Origin: Streptomyces sp. NBC_01237
Lineage (GTDB): Bacteria; Actinomycetota; Actinomycetes; Streptomycetales; Streptomycetaceae
Length of the DNA stretch: 64,000 nucleotides
Reading direction: 5' to 3'
NCBI RefSeq assembly: GCF_035917275.1
Contig: NZ_CP108508.1
Location: 5,146,001-5,210,000 of the forward strand
Positions 25,811 through 35,671 of this stretch are shown here, one piece after another (the stretch's first letter is position 1; each line of letters begins with the position of its first letter). The position numbers were made by a program, and so were the translations under genes. The notes beneath the pieces were generated by a model. The model ran no database searches. It saw only the letters and a program-made list of their open reading frames with translations, and had not been told where the DNA came from.

Positions 25811-26605
25811 GTGTTCGACGCCGTAGCCGTGATCGACGATCTGCGCGAGGAGAGCGGCGAACTCGACCGGTTGGTCAGCGGGTTGAGCGCCGAGCGGTGG
25901 GCCGTTCCGACGCCCGCCGAGGGGTGGACCGTCGCCCATCAGATCGCCCACCTCAGCTGGACCGACGCTGTCGCGCTGGTGGCCGCGACCGAACCGGACC
26001 GGTTCGCCGACGAGGTGGCGAAGGCGCTGGAGCGCCCGGACTCCTTCGTCGACGAGGCGGCCGGGGAGCTGGTGGCCGCCCATGGCCCGGACGCGCTGCT
26101 CGCGCGATGGCGGGCGGGACGGCAACGGCTCCAGGAGGTGCTGCGCGCCGCCCCCGCCGGGAGCCGTTTCCCCTGGTACGGGCCGCCCATGGGTGTCGCG
26201 TCGATGGCCACCGCCCGGATCATGGAGACCTGGGCGCACGGGCAGGACATCGCCGACGCCCTCGGCGTCACCCGCACCCCGACCGCCCGGCTGCGGCACG
26301 TGGCGCGGATCGGGGTCCGGGCCCGTGACTACGCCTACGCGGTACGGGGGATCAAGCCGCCGGAGAGCGAGTTCCGGGTGGAACTGACCTCACCCGAGGG
26401 TGAGTTGATCGCGTACGGGCCCGAGGGTGCCCCGCAGCGCATCACCGGGCCGCTGCTGGACTTCTGTCTCCTGGTCACCCAGCGCGCCCACCGCGACGAC
26501 CTCGCCGTCACCGCCACCGGGCCCGACGCCGGCCAGTGGCTGGACATCGCCCAGGCGTTCGCGGGACCGGCGGGAACCGGACGATCACCCCGGAAGGGCC
26601 ACTGA
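25811..26605 (+). CDS. TIGR03084-type MDMPI/DinB-like protein
   Basis: 264 residues from GTG 25811, with GAGGGGG just upstream. The N-terminal MDMPI-like helices carry the metal histidines (GWTVAHQIAHLSWTD and ARIMETWAHGQDIADALG), and the rest matches the actinobacterial TIGR03084 family found beside acyl-CoA metabolism genes. The stop overlaps the next start (TGATG). It is probably the first gene of the carboxylase operon. The chemistry is not known; thiol-dependent isomerisation is the fold precedent. Confidence 0.85.
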   Translation: MFDAVAVIDDLREESGELDRLVSGLSAERWAVPTPAEGWTVAHQIAHLSWTDAVALVAATEPDRFADEVAKALERPDSFVDEAAGELVAAHGPDALLARWRAGRQRLQEVLRAAPAGSRFPWYGPPMGVASMATARIMETWAHGQDIADALGVTRTPTARLRHVARIGVRARDYAYAVRGIKPPESEFRVELTSPEGELIAYGPEGAPQRITGPLLDFCLLVTQRAHRDDLAVTATGPDAGQWLDIAQAFAGPAGTGRSPRKGH

Positions 26606-28416
26606 TGCAGCCCCCACCGATACGCCCCGCGCGGTCCGGACCCCTGCGGATCGGCAACGCCTCCGGGTTCTACGGCGACCGCTTCGACGCCGTACGCGAC
26701 ATGCTCACCGGTGGCCCCCTCGACGTCCTCACCGGCGACTATCTCGCCGAACTGACCATGCTCATCCTCGGGCGCGCCCGCCTGAAGGACCCGCGGCGCG
26801 GATACGCCACCACCTTCCTGCGCCAGCTCGAAGAAGGGCTCGGACTCGCCCACGAGCGCGGCGTGAAGATCGTCGCCAACGCCGGGGGGCTCAACCCCGC
26901 CGGACTGGCCGCCGCCGTACGGGAGTTGGCCGACAAGGTGGGTGTGCCCGTGCGCGTCGCCCATGTCGAGGGCGACAGCCTGCCCGTGCCCGAAGGATTC
27001 CTCACCGCCAACGCCTACCTCGGCGGCGCGGGCATCGCCGCCTGTCTGCGCGCCGGGGCCGATGTCGTCGTCACCGGGCGGGTCACCGACGCCGCCCTCG
27101 TCACCGGACCCGCCGCCGCCCACTTCGGCTGGGGACCGGACGACCTCGACGCGCTCGCCGGAGCCGTCGTCGCCGGGCACGTCCTGGAGTGCGGCACCCA
27201 GGCAACCGGCGGCAACTACGCCTTCTTCGGCGAGCACGACGTGCGCCGCCCCGGCTTCCCGCTCGCCGAGATCCACGCCGACGGATCGTCCGTCATCACC
27301 AAGCACGAAGGTACGGGCGGCGTCGTCGACATCGGCACGGTGACCGCGCAACTCCTTTACGAGACCGGGGGCGCCCGGTACGCCGGGCCCGACGTCACCG
27401 CCCGGCTCGACACCGTACGGCTCACCCAGGACGGGCCGGACCGGGTCCGGGTCCACGGGGTACGGGGCGAGGCCCCGCCGCCCACGCTCAAGGCCGGGCT
27501 CAACCGGCTCGGCGGCTGGCGCAACGAGGTCGTCTTCGTGCTCACCGGCCTCGACATCGAGGCCAAGGCACGGCTCGTGCGGGAGCAGTTCGAGGACGCC
27601 CTGGACCGGGGCGGACGCCGGCCGGCCGAGGTGCGCTGGGAGCTGGCCCGTACCGACCGGCCGGACGCGCCCACCGAGGAGACCGCCAGCGCACTGCTCC
27701 GGCTCGTCGTGCGCGACCAGGACGCCGCCACCGTCGGGCGGGCCGTCTCCGGCGCCGCCGTGGAGCTGGCACTCGGCAGCTACCCCGGCTTCCATGTCAC
27801 CGCCCCGCCCGGAAAGGGCGCGCCCTACGGAGTGTTCGAGGCCCTGTACGTACCGGCCGGGGACGTCCCGCACATCGCCGTGCTGCCGGACGGGGCGCGG
27901 GAAGCCGTGCCGCCCGCCCCCGTCACCCGCGTACCGGACGATCTCGCGGACGCCCCGGAGCTTCCCGAGCCCCTGGAGCCGGGCCCCACCCGCAGCGCCC
28001 CCCTCGGGTGGGTCGCGGGCGCCCGCAGCGGGGACAAGGGCGGCGACGCCAACGTCGGTGTCTGGGTGCGCACCGACGACGCGTGGCGCTGGCTCGCCCA
28101 TGAGCTGACCGTCGAACGGTTCCGGGAGCTGCTCCCGGAGACCGCCCGGCTCACCGTCGTACGCCATGTCCTGCCGCACCTGCGCGCCCTGAACTTCACC
28201 GTCCGGGGTCTGCTGGGCGAGGGCGTGGCCGCGCAGGCCCGCTTCGACCCGCAGGCCAAGGCGGTGGGGGAGTGGCTGCGGTCCCGGTGCCTCCCGATCC
28301 CCGAAGCCCTTCTCCGCGCCCATGAGTCCGCAGCCGAGACCGGGACCGCAGCCGGAACCGAGCCCGCCCCCGCAGCCGCAAACGAGCCCGCCCCCGCCCC
28401 GGAGGTGACCGCATGA
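26605..28416 (+). CDS. AtuA-like acyclic terpene utilisation protein (DUF1446)
   Basis: 603 residues. The N-terminal DUF1446 domain (about 10-450) opens with LRIGNASGFYGDRFDAVRDM and contains LTGDYLAELTMLIL, IVANAGGLNPAGLA and VTGRVTDAALVTGP. A C-terminal ferredoxin-fold domain (about 465-570) shows GARSGDKGGDANVGVWV. Both parts are fused here as in actinobacterial homologues. Pseudomonas AtuA is required for growth on citronellol/geraniol acids but its reaction is not defined. Overlaps at both ends (TGATG, ATGA) place it firmly in the carboxylase operon. Confidence 0.9.
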   Translation: MQPPPIRPARSGPLRIGNASGFYGDRFDAVRDMLTGGPLDVLTGDYLAELTMLILGRARLKDPRRGYATTFLRQLEEGLGLAHERGVKIVANAGGLNPAGLAAAVRELADKVGVPVRVAHVEGDSLPVPEGFLTANAYLGGAGIAACLRAGADVVVTGRVTDAALVTGPAAAHFGWGPDDLDALAGAVVAGHVLECGTQATGGNYAFFGEHDVRRPGFPLAEIHADGSSVITKHEGTGGVVDIGTVTAQLLYETGGARYAGPDVTARLDTVRLTQDGPDRVRVHGVRGEAPPPTLKAGLNRLGGWRNEVVFVLTGLDIEAKARLVREQFEDALDRGGRRPAEVRWELARTDRPDAPTEETASALLRLVVRDQDAATVGRAVSGAAVELALGSYPGFHVTAPPGKGAPYGVFEALYVPAGDVPHIAVLPDGAREAVPPAPVTRVPDDLADAPELPEPLEPGPTRSAPLGWVAGARSGDKGGDANVGVWVRTDDAWRWLAHELTVERFRELLPETARLTVVRHVLPHLRALNFTVRGLLGEGVAAQARFDPQAKAVGEWLRSRCLPIPEALLRAHESAAETGTAAGTEPAPAAANEPAPAPEVTA

Positions 28417-30011
28417 CCGTCCTGCCCACCGGGCTCGACACCGCCGGCCCCGAATACGCCGCCAACCGCGAGGCCATGCTCGCCAAGCTCGCCGAGCTGG
28501 ACACCGAGCACGCCAAGGCCCTCGCGGGCGGCGGCGAGAAGTACCTCGCACGGCACCGCAAGCGCGGCAAGCTCCTGGCCCGGGAGCGCATCGAGCTGCT
28601 CCTCGACCCGGACACCCCGTTCCTGGAGCTGTCGCCGCTGGCCGCCTGGGGCAGTGACTTCGCGGTGGGAGCCTCGCTGGTCACCGGGATCGGGGTGGTG
28701 TCGGGCGTCGAGTGCCTGATCACCGCGAACGACCCGACCGTGCGCGGCGGCGCGTCGAACCCCTGGACGCTGAAGAAGGCCCTGCGCGCCAACGAGATCG
28801 CCTTCGCCAACCGGCTGCCCTGCATCAGCCTGGTGGAGTCGGGGGGCGCGGACCTGCCGTCCCAGAAGGAGATCTTCATCCCCGGCGGGGCGCTGTTCCG
28901 CGACATCACCCGGCTCTCCGCCGCCGGAATCCCGACCGTCGCCGTCGTCTTCGGGAACTCGACGGCCGGAGGCGCGTACGTCCCCGGCATGTCCGACCAC
29001 ACCGTCATGATCAAGGAGCAGTCCAAGGTCTTCCTCGGCGGGCCACCGCTGGTGAAGATGGCCACCGGCGAGGAGAGCGACGACGAATCGCTCGGCGGCG
29101 CCGAGATGCACGCCCGTACGTCCGGGCTCGCCGATCACTACGCCGTGGACGAGCACGACGCGCTGCGGCAGGCCCGCCGCATCGTCGCCCGGCTCAACTG
29201 GCGCAAGGCGCACCCCGATCCGGCTCCCGCCGAGCCGCCCGCGTACGACGAGGACGAGCTGATCGGGATCGTGCCGGGGGACCTGAAGGTGCCGTTCGAC
29301 CCGCGCGAGGTCATCGCCCGGATCGTGGACGGCTCGGACTTCGACGCGTTCAAGCCGCTGTACGGGACCAGCCTGGTCACCGGGTGGGCCACGCTGCACG
29401 GCTATCCCGTCGGCATCCTCGCCAACGCGCAGGGCGTGCTGTTCAGCGAGGAGTCGCAGAAGGCCGCCCAGTTCATCCAGCTCGCCAACCAGCGCGATAT
29501 CCCGCTCCTCTTCCTGCACAACACCACCGGCTACATGGTCGGCAAGGAGTACGAGCAGGGCGGCATCATCAAGCACGGGGCGATGATGATCAACGCGGTG
29601 GCGAACTCGAAGGTCCCGCATCTGTCCGTGCTGATGGGCGCCTCCTACGGGGCCGGGCACTACGGCATGTGCGGCCGTGCCTACGACCCGCGCTTCCTCT
29701 TCGCCTGGCCCGGCAGCAAGTCGGCCGTCATGGGACCCCAGCAGCTGGCGGGCGTCCTGTCGATCGTCGCCCGCGCCTCCGCCGCCGCGAAGGGGCTGCC
29801 GTACGACGACGAGGCCGACGCCGGACTGCGCGCCATGGTGGAGCAGCAGATCGAGTCGGAGTCGCTGCCGATGTTCCTCTCCGGGCGGCTGTACGACGAC
29901 GGGGTCATCGACCCGCGCGACACCAGGACCGTCCTCGGGATGTGCCTGTCCGCGATCCATACCGCACCGGTCGAGGGCGTCCGTGGCGGCTTCGGCATAT
30001 TCCGGATGTGA
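28413..30011 (+). CDS. Acyl-CoA carboxylase beta subunit (carboxyltransferase)
   Basis: 532 residues. Typical methylcrotonyl/geranyl-CoA carboxylase beta chain: KYLARHRKRGKLLARERIEL, the N-terminal oxyanion region NSTAGGAYVPGMSD, FLGGPPLVKMATGEE, and the C-terminal PLLFLHNTTGYMVGKEYEQG and GASYGAGHYGMCGRAYDP. It transfers carboxylate from biotin to an unsaturated acyl-CoA. The GAGHYGMCGRAY stretch fits 3-methylcrotonyl- or geranyl-CoA enzymes rather than propionyl-CoA ones. Partner of the alpha subunit 8 bp downstream. Confidence 0.92.
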   Translation: MTVLPTGLDTAGPEYAANREAMLAKLAELDTEHAKALAGGGEKYLARHRKRGKLLARERIELLLDPDTPFLELSPLAAWGSDFAVGASLVTGIGVVSGVECLITANDPTVRGGASNPWTLKKALRANEIAFANRLPCISLVESGGADLPSQKEIFIPGGALFRDITRLSAAGIPTVAVVFGNSTAGGAYVPGMSDHTVMIKEQSKVFLGGPPLVKMATGEESDDESLGGAEMHARTSGLADHYAVDEHDALRQARRIVARLNWRKAHPDPAPAEPPAYDEDELIGIVPGDLKVPFDPREVIARIVDGSDFDAFKPLYGTSLVTGWATLHGYPVGILANAQGVLFSEESQKAAQFIQLANQRDIPLLFLHNTTGYMVGKEYEQGGIIKHGAMMINAVANSKVPHLSVLMGASYGAGHYGMCGRAYDPRFLFAWPGSKSAVMGPQQLAGVLSIVARASAAAKGLPYDDEADAGLRAMVEQQIESESLPMFLSGRLYDDGVIDPRDTRTVLGMCLSAIHTAPVEGVRGGFGIFRM

Positions 30012-30019
30012 GGCCCCAG

Positions 30020-32008
30020 ATGATCACCACTCTGCTCGTCGCCAACCGGGGCGAGATCGCCTGCCGGATCTTCCGCACCTGCCGCGCCCTGGGCATCACC
30101 GGCGTCGCCGTGTACTCGGACGCCGACGCGGACGCCCTGCACGTCCGCGAGGCCGACCTCGCCGTGCGGCTGCCGGGGGCCGCACCGTCGGACACGTATC
30201 TGCGCGGCGATCTGGTGGTGGCCGCCGCGCTGGCGGCGGGCGCCGACGCGGTGCACCCCGGGTACGGCTTCCTCTCCGAGAACGCCGCCTTCGCCGCCGC
30301 CGTCCAGGACGCCGGGCTGCGCTGGGTCGGGCCGCCGGTCAAGGCCATCGAGCTGATGGCGTCCAAGACCCGCGCCAAGGAGCTGATGGGGGCCGCCGGG
30401 GTCCCGTTGCTGGCGCCCCTGGACACCGGGAGCGTGACCGCCGCCGATCTGCCGCTGCTGCTGAAGGCCGCGTCGGGCGGGGGCGGGCGCGGTATGCGGG
30501 TCGTCCGGGAGCTGGACGCACTGGAAGCCGAGTTGACGGCCGCGTCCGCCGAGGCGGCGGCGGCCTTCGGGGACGGGGAGGTGTTCGCCGAGCCGTACGT
30601 GGAGCGCGGCCGGCATGTCGAGGTCCAGGTCATGGCGGACGGGCACGGCACCGTCTGGGCGCTCGGGACGCGGGACTGCTCGCTCCAGCGCCGCCACCAG
30701 AAGGTCATCGAGGAGGCCCCCGCGCCCGGTCTGGACGACACGGTGCGGGCCCGGCTGCACGAGTCGGCCGTCGCCGCCGCGCGGGCGGTCGGATACACGG
30801 GGGCGGGCACCGTCGAGTTCCTGCTCTCGGCCGGGGGCCGCCCGTACTTCCTGGAGATGAACACCCGGCTCCAGGTCGAACACCCGGTGACGGAAGCGGT
30901 GTTCGGGCTCGACCTGGTCGCGCTGCAACTGCGGATCGCGGAGGGGGAGCCGCTGCCCGCCGCCGGCCCGCCGCAGCCGGAGGGGCACGCCGTCGAGGCC
31001 CGGCTCTATGCCGAGGACCCCGCGCGTGACTGGCAGCCACAGACCGGAGCACTGCTCACGCTCGCGGTGCCGGACGAGCCCGGACTCCGCCTGGACACCG
31101 GGTACACCGGTGGCGACACCATCGGCGTGCACTACGACCCGATGCTCGCCAAGGTCATCGCCCACGCGCCCACCCGCACCGAAGCCGTGCGCCTGCTCGC
31201 CCGCGCCCTGGAGCGCGCCCGCATCCACGGCCCGGTCACCAACCGCGATCTGCTCGTACGGTCCCTGCGCCACCCGGACTTCGTCGCGGCCCGCGTGGAC
31301 ACCGGCTTCTACGACCGGCACCTGGCGGACCTCACCGCCCCGGCCGACGCCGACCGGACCCGTGCCGCCGCCCTCGCCGCCGCCCTGGCCCAGGCCGTGC
31401 ACGCCGGACCCGGACCCGGCACCGGACCCGAATCCCGGCCCGGCACCGGACCGGGCCCCGCCCGCTTCGGCGCCTGGCGCAACGTCACCTCGCAGCCACA
31501 GACCAAGCGCTACCGGGGCGAACCCGACGGCACCGAACACGAGGTCGCCTACCGCACCGCACGGGGCGGACCGGTCCCGCACGACGCCCCCGGCGTCCGG
31601 GTCCTCGCCGTCCGCCCCGACCGCGTCACCCTCGAAACCGACGGCGTCACCCGCCACTTCGACATCGCCGTCCACCACGACCGGGTGTACGTGGACGGAG
31701 CCGGCGGCTCGTACACCTTCACCGCCCTGCCCCGCTTCACCGACCCGAGCGCACAGAGCGAACCCGGCTCGCTGCTCGCCCCGATGCCCGGCACCGTCGT
31801 GCGCCTCGCGGACGGACTGGCGCGGGGCGCCGCCGTCGAGGCCGGACAGCCGCTGATCTGGCTGGAGGCGATGAAGATGGAGCACCGCATCCTCGCCCCC
31901 GCCACCGGCACCCTCACCGCACTGCACGCCGCCCCCGGCCTCCAGGTCGAGGTCGGAGCCCTGCTCGCCGTCGTCACCGAACCCGCCGCACCGGAGGAGA
32001 ACGTATGA
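30020..32008 (+). CDS. Acyl-CoA carboxylase alpha subunit (biotin carboxylase + BCCP)
   Basis: 662 residues. Biotin carboxylase domain (1-445): LLVANRGEIACRIFRTCRAL, the ATP-grasp glycine loop KAASGGGGRGMRVV, and EMNTRLQVEHPVTEAV. A middle region of about 120 residues with a Gly/Pro-rich insert (about 455-480) precedes the biotinyl domain, whose EAMKMEH holds the biotinylated lysine. This three-part layout equals MccA/GcdA-type alpha chains. It overlaps the next gene by 4 bp (ATGA). Confidence 0.93.
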   Translation: MITTLLVANRGEIACRIFRTCRALGITGVAVYSDADADALHVREADLAVRLPGAAPSDTYLRGDLVVAAALAAGADAVHPGYGFLSENAAFAAAVQDAGLRWVGPPVKAIELMASKTRAKELMGAAGVPLLAPLDTGSVTAADLPLLLKAASGGGGRGMRVVRELDALEAELTAASAEAAAAFGDGEVFAEPYVERGRHVEVQVMADGHGTVWALGTRDCSLQRRHQKVIEEAPAPGLDDTVRARLHESAVAAARAVGYTGAGTVEFLLSAGGRPYFLEMNTRLQVEHPVTEAVFGLDLVALQLRIAEGEPLPAAGPPQPEGHAVEARLYAEDPARDWQPQTGALLTLAVPDEPGLRLDTGYTGGDTIGVHYDPMLAKVIAHAPTRTEAVRLLARALERARIHGPVTNRDLLVRSLRHPDFVAARVDTGFYDRHLADLTAPADADRTRAAALAAALAQAVHAGPGPGTGPESRPGTGPGPARFGAWRNVTSQPQTKRYRGEPDGTEHEVAYRTARGGPVPHDAPGVRVLAVRPDRVTLETDGVTRHFDIAVHHDRVYVDGAGGSYTFTALPRFTDPSAQSEPGSLLAPMPGTVVRLADGLARGAAVEAGQPLIWLEAMKMEHRILAPATGTLTALHAAPGLQVEVGALLAVVTEPAAPEENV

Positions 32009-33177
32009 GCACCGTCCTCGAAACCGAAGAGCACCGGGCGCTGCGCGCCGCCGTCGCCTCCCTCGGAAAGCGCTACGGGCGCGACTACATGACCTCCGTG
32101 ATACGCGAGGGCGCCCACCCCCGCGAGCTGTGGGCCGAGGCCGCCAAGCTCGGCTACCTCGGGGTGAACCTGCCCGAGGAGTACGGCGGCGGTGGCGGCG
32201 GCATGGCCGAACTCTCCATAGTCCTGGAGGAGTTGGGCGCAATGGGCTCCCCGCTCCTGATGATGGTCGTCTCGCCCGCGATCTGCGGCACCGTCATCGC
32301 CCGTTTCGGCACCGAGGCACAGAAGCGGCAGTGGCTCCCCGGTCTCGCCGACGGCACGCTCACCATGGCCTTCGGCATCACCGAGCCGGACGCCGGTTCC
32401 AACTCGCACCGCATCACCACCACCGCCCGCCGCGACGGCACGGGACCCGACGCCGACTGGCTGCTCACCGGCCGCAAGGTCTTCGTCTCCGGCGTCGACA
32501 TCGCCGACGCCACCCTGATCGTCGGCCGCACCGAGGACGCCAGGTCCGGCACGCTCAAGCCCTGCCTCTTCATCGTGCCGCGCGAGGCCCCCGGCTTCGG
32601 GCGCTCGCAGATCGACATGGAGCTCCAGGCGCCGGAGAAGCAGTTCGAGCTGGTCCTGGACGACGTACGGCTGCCCGCCGACGCGCTGGTCGGGGACGAG
32701 GACGCCGGGCTGCTCCAGCTGTTCGCCGGACTGAACCCCGAGCGCGTCATGACCGCCGCGTTCGCCATCGGCATGGGGCGCTACGCGCTCGGCAGGGCCG
32801 TCGAGTACGCCGGAACCCGCCAGGTGTGGAAGGCCCCCATCGGCTCCCACCAGGCCATCGCGCACCCGCTCGCCATCGCCCACATCGAGCTGGAACTGGC
32901 CCGGCTGATGATGCAGAAGGCCGCCGGGCTCTGCGACGCCGGCGACGACGTCGCAGCGGGCGAGGCCGCCAACATGGCCAAGTACGCGGCCGGTGAGGCG
33001 TGCGTGAAGGCCGTCGACCAGGCCGTCCACACCCTCGGCGGCAACGGCCTCACCCGTGAGTACGGGCTCGCCTCGCTGATCACGGCCTCCCGGGTGGCCC
33101 GGATCGCCCCGGTCAGCCGCGAGATGATCCTGAACTACGTCTCCCACCAGTCGCTGGGACTGCCCAAGTCGTACTGA
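32005..33177 (+). CDS. Acyl-CoA dehydrogenase
   Basis: 390 residues. FAD-binding motifs are MAFGITEPDAGSNSHRI and LLTGRKVFVSGVDIADA, and the C-terminal helical domain contains HTLGGNGLTREYG. The usual EGT catalytic loop is replaced by VARIAPVSREMILNYV, the pattern seen in CaiA/citronellyl-CoA-type dehydrogenases as I know them. It would introduce the 2,3-double bond into the acyl-CoA before carboxylation. Coupled to the alpha-subunit gene. Confidence 0.92.
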   Translation: MSTVLETEEHRALRAAVASLGKRYGRDYMTSVIREGAHPRELWAEAAKLGYLGVNLPEEYGGGGGGMAELSIVLEELGAMGSPLLMMVVSPAICGTVIARFGTEAQKRQWLPGLADGTLTMAFGITEPDAGSNSHRITTTARRDGTGPDADWLLTGRKVFVSGVDIADATLIVGRTEDARSGTLKPCLFIVPREAPGFGRSQIDMELQAPEKQFELVLDDVRLPADALVGDEDAGLLQLFAGLNPERVMTAAFAIGMGRYALGRAVEYAGTRQVWKAPIGSHQAIAHPLAIAHIELELARLMMQKAAGLCDAGDDVAAGEAANMAKYAAGEACVKAVDQAVHTLGGNGLTREYGLASLITASRVARIAPVSREMILNYVSHQSLGLPKSY

Positions 33178-33344
33178 CGGGCCCCCACCGGAGAAGGTGT
33201 TCGGTCCCAGGTCTCCCCAACCCCCGCCGTCAGGGGCGATTCTGACTCCCGACCCACCCGACCCACCACATCCGCACGGCGCCCCTCGCCCTCGCCACCG
33301 GCAGGGGCGCCGGTCCGGCCACACCGCGACAACAGGGGACTGCC

Positions 33345-34931
33345 ATGGTGTTCCGCAGCGAGTACGCAGATGTCCAGGCCCTCGACACACCCATCCACGA
33401 AGCGGTCCTCGGGAGGGCCGCCGAGTTCGGTGACACCGTCGCCCTCATCGACGGGACGAACGGCGCCACCCTCACCTACGCCCAGCTCGACGGCTTCCAC
33501 CGGCGGATCGCCGCCGCCCTCGCCGAGGCCGGACTCCATAAGGGCGACGTGCTGGCCCTGCACAGCCCCAACACGATCGCCTACCCCGCCGTCTTCTACG
33601 GGGCCACGCGCGCCGGAGCCTCCGTCACCACGGTCCACCCGCTCGCCACGGCCGAGGAGTTCGCCAAGCAGCTCAGCGACTCCGGGGCCCGCTGGATCGT
33701 CACCGTGTCCCCGCTCCTCGAATCCGCCCGCCGCGCCGCCGAACTCGTCGGCGGCATCCAGGAGATCTTCGTCTGCGACCGGGCCGAGGGCCACCGCTCC
33801 GTACAGGACATGGCCGCCTCCACCGCCCCCGAACCGCAGATCACGTTCGACCCCGCCGAGGACGTGGCCGCCCTCCCGTACTCCTCGGGCACCACCGGCA
33901 CCCCCAAGGGCGTCATGCTCACGCACCGCTCCATCGCGACCAACCTGGAGCAGCTGAAGCCCTTCGTCCCCACCGGCCCCGGAGACCGCATCCTGGCCGT
34001 GCTTCCGTTCTTCCACATATATGGCCTCACCGCCCTGATGAACGCCCCGCTGCGCTGCGGTTCCACCGTCGTCGTGCTGCCCCGCTTCGACCTCGCGCAG
34101 TTCCTCTCCGTGATCGAGAAGCACCGGATCACCGGCCTGTTCGTGGCCCCGCCGATCGTCCTGGCATTGGCCAAACACCCCGCTGTGGACCAGTACGACC
34201 TGTCGTCGCTCGAATACCTCATCAGCGCCGCGGCCCCGCTGGACGCCACGCTCGCCTCCGCCTGCGCCGCGCGCCTGGGACTGCCCGTCCGCCAGGCGTA
34301 CGGGATGACGGAACTGTCGCCCGGCACCCATGTCGTGCCGCTCTCCGCCGAGCACCCGCCGCCCGGCGCGGTCGGGAAGCTGCTGCCCAGCACCGAGATG
34401 CGGATCGTGTCGCTGGAGGACCCCGGCGAGGACGCGGACACCGGCACGGACGGCGAGATCCTCATCCGGGGCCCGCAGGTGATGAAGGGCTACCTCGGCC
34501 GCCCCGAGGCCACCGCCGAGATGATCGACGCGGACGGCTGGGTGCACACCGGCGACATCGGCCGCATCGACGCCGACGGCTGGCTGTTCGTGGTCGACCG
34601 GGTCAAGGAACTCATCAAGTACAAGGGCTACCAGGTCGCCCCCGCCGAACTGGAGGCCCTGCTGATCGGCCACGAACACCTCGCGGACGCGGCCGTCATC
34701 GGGGTGTACGACGAGGAGGGCAACGAGGTCCCCAAGGCGTACCTGGTGCGCGGGGCGTCCGCCGCCTCCGAGGCCCTGACCGCCGAGGACGTCATGGCGT
34801 ACGTCGCCGAGCGCGTCGCCCCGTACAAGAAGGTCAGGCGGGCCGAGTTCATCGCCGCCGTACCGCGCGCGACCTCGGGGAAGATCCTCAGGCGCGAACT
34901 GCGCGACCGTGAGAAGGGAACGTCCGCATGA
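33345..34931 (+). CDS. 4-coumarate-CoA-ligase-like acyl-CoA synthetase
   Basis: 528 residues from ATG 33345. P-loop YSSGTTGTPKGVMLT, AYGMTELSPGTH, the hinge RVKELIKYKGYQVAPAELEA, and the C-terminal lysine in PRATSGKILRREL are all intact. It activates a carboxylic acid to its CoA thioester at the entrance of the pathway. A 167-bp gap upstream could carry a second promoter. It overlaps the hydratase by 4 bp. The aromatic versus branched acyl preference cannot be read with confidence. Confidence 0.92.
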   Translation: MVFRSEYADVQALDTPIHEAVLGRAAEFGDTVALIDGTNGATLTYAQLDGFHRRIAAALAEAGLHKGDVLALHSPNTIAYPAVFYGATRAGASVTTVHPLATAEEFAKQLSDSGARWIVTVSPLLESARRAAELVGGIQEIFVCDRAEGHRSVQDMAASTAPEPQITFDPAEDVAALPYSSGTTGTPKGVMLTHRSIATNLEQLKPFVPTGPGDRILAVLPFFHIYGLTALMNAPLRCGSTVVVLPRFDLAQFLSVIEKHRITGLFVAPPIVLALAKHPAVDQYDLSSLEYLISAAAPLDATLASACAARLGLPVRQAYGMTELSPGTHVVPLSAEHPPPGAVGKLLPSTEMRIVSLEDPGEDADTGTDGEILIRGPQVMKGYLGRPEATAEMIDADGWVHTGDIGRIDADGWLFVVDRVKELIKYKGYQVAPAELEALLIGHEHLADAAVIGVYDEEGNEVPKAYLVRGASAASEALTAEDVMAYVAERVAPYKKVRRAEFIAAVPRATSGKILRRELRDREKGTSA

Positions 34932-35671
34932 CCCTCAGGGCCCTCTCCGAGCCCACCCACGACCGGGGTGTCACCACCCTCGCCCTGGACTCACCGGCGA
35001 ACCGCAACGCGCTCTCCGCGCGGCTCGTCTCCGAGCTCTCCACGGCGCTCGACGCCTGCGCGGCCGACGACTCGGTACGCGCGGTCGTCCTCACCCACAC
35101 CGGCAACACCTTCTGCGCGGGCGCCGACCTCACCTCCCCGCCCGACCCCGCGGCGTTCGTCGCCCTGATGCGGCGGGTCCTCGCGCTGCCCAAACCCGTC
35201 GTCGCCAGGGTCACCGGACACGTCCGGGCCGGCGGCCTCGGCCTGCTGGCCGCCTGCGACATCTCGGTGGCCGGTCCCGCCGCGAGCTTCGCGCTCACCG
35301 AGTCCCGGCTCGGCCTCGCCCCCGCCGTCATCTCCCTCACCCTGCGGCCGCGCCTGGACCCGGCCGCCGCGAGCCGCTACTACCTCACCGGAGAACGCTT
35401 CGACGCCACCGAAGCCGCCCGGACCGGGCTCGTCACCCTGGCGGCCGAGGACGTGGACAAGGCGCTCGTACCGGTACTGGACGGACTGCGCAGGGCCTCG
35501 CCACAGGGGCTGATGGCATCGAAGGAACTGCTCACGGCTACGGTTCTGAAGAGCTTCGACCAGCACGCCGAAGACCTCATCGCCCGCTCGGCGGCGCTCT
35601 TCGCCTCCGCCGAGGCACGGGAGGGGATGACGGCCTTCCTCGAACGACGGGACCCCGCATGGGTGTGGTGA
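34928..35671 (+). CDS. Enoyl-CoA hydratase/isomerase
   Basis: 247 residues of the crotonase fold. SPANRNALSARLVSELSTAL, the oxyanion-hole strands FCAGADLTSP and HVRAGGLGLLAACDISVAG, and ESRLGLAPAVIS are visible. At the second catalytic-glutamate position the sequence keeps ESRLG. It would hydrate the unsaturated acyl-CoA. It overlaps the TetR gene by 13 bp, so all genes from the ligase on form one unit. Confidence 0.9.
   Translation: MTLRALSEPTHDRGVTTLALDSPANRNALSARLVSELSTALDACAADDSVRAVVLTHTGNTFCAGADLTSPPDPAAFVALMRRVLALPKPVVARVTGHVRAGGLGLLAACDISVAGPAASFALTESRLGLAPAVISLTLRPRLDPAAASRYYLTGERFDATEAARTGLVTLAAEDVDKALVPVLDGLRRASPQGLMASKELLTATVLKSFDQHAEDLIARSAALFASAEAREGMTAFLERRDPAWVW

Noticed and set aside
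26427..28103. 558-codon plus-strand frame over AtuA
   Set aside because: Shadow of the AtuA frame, made almost only of Arg, Pro and Ala.
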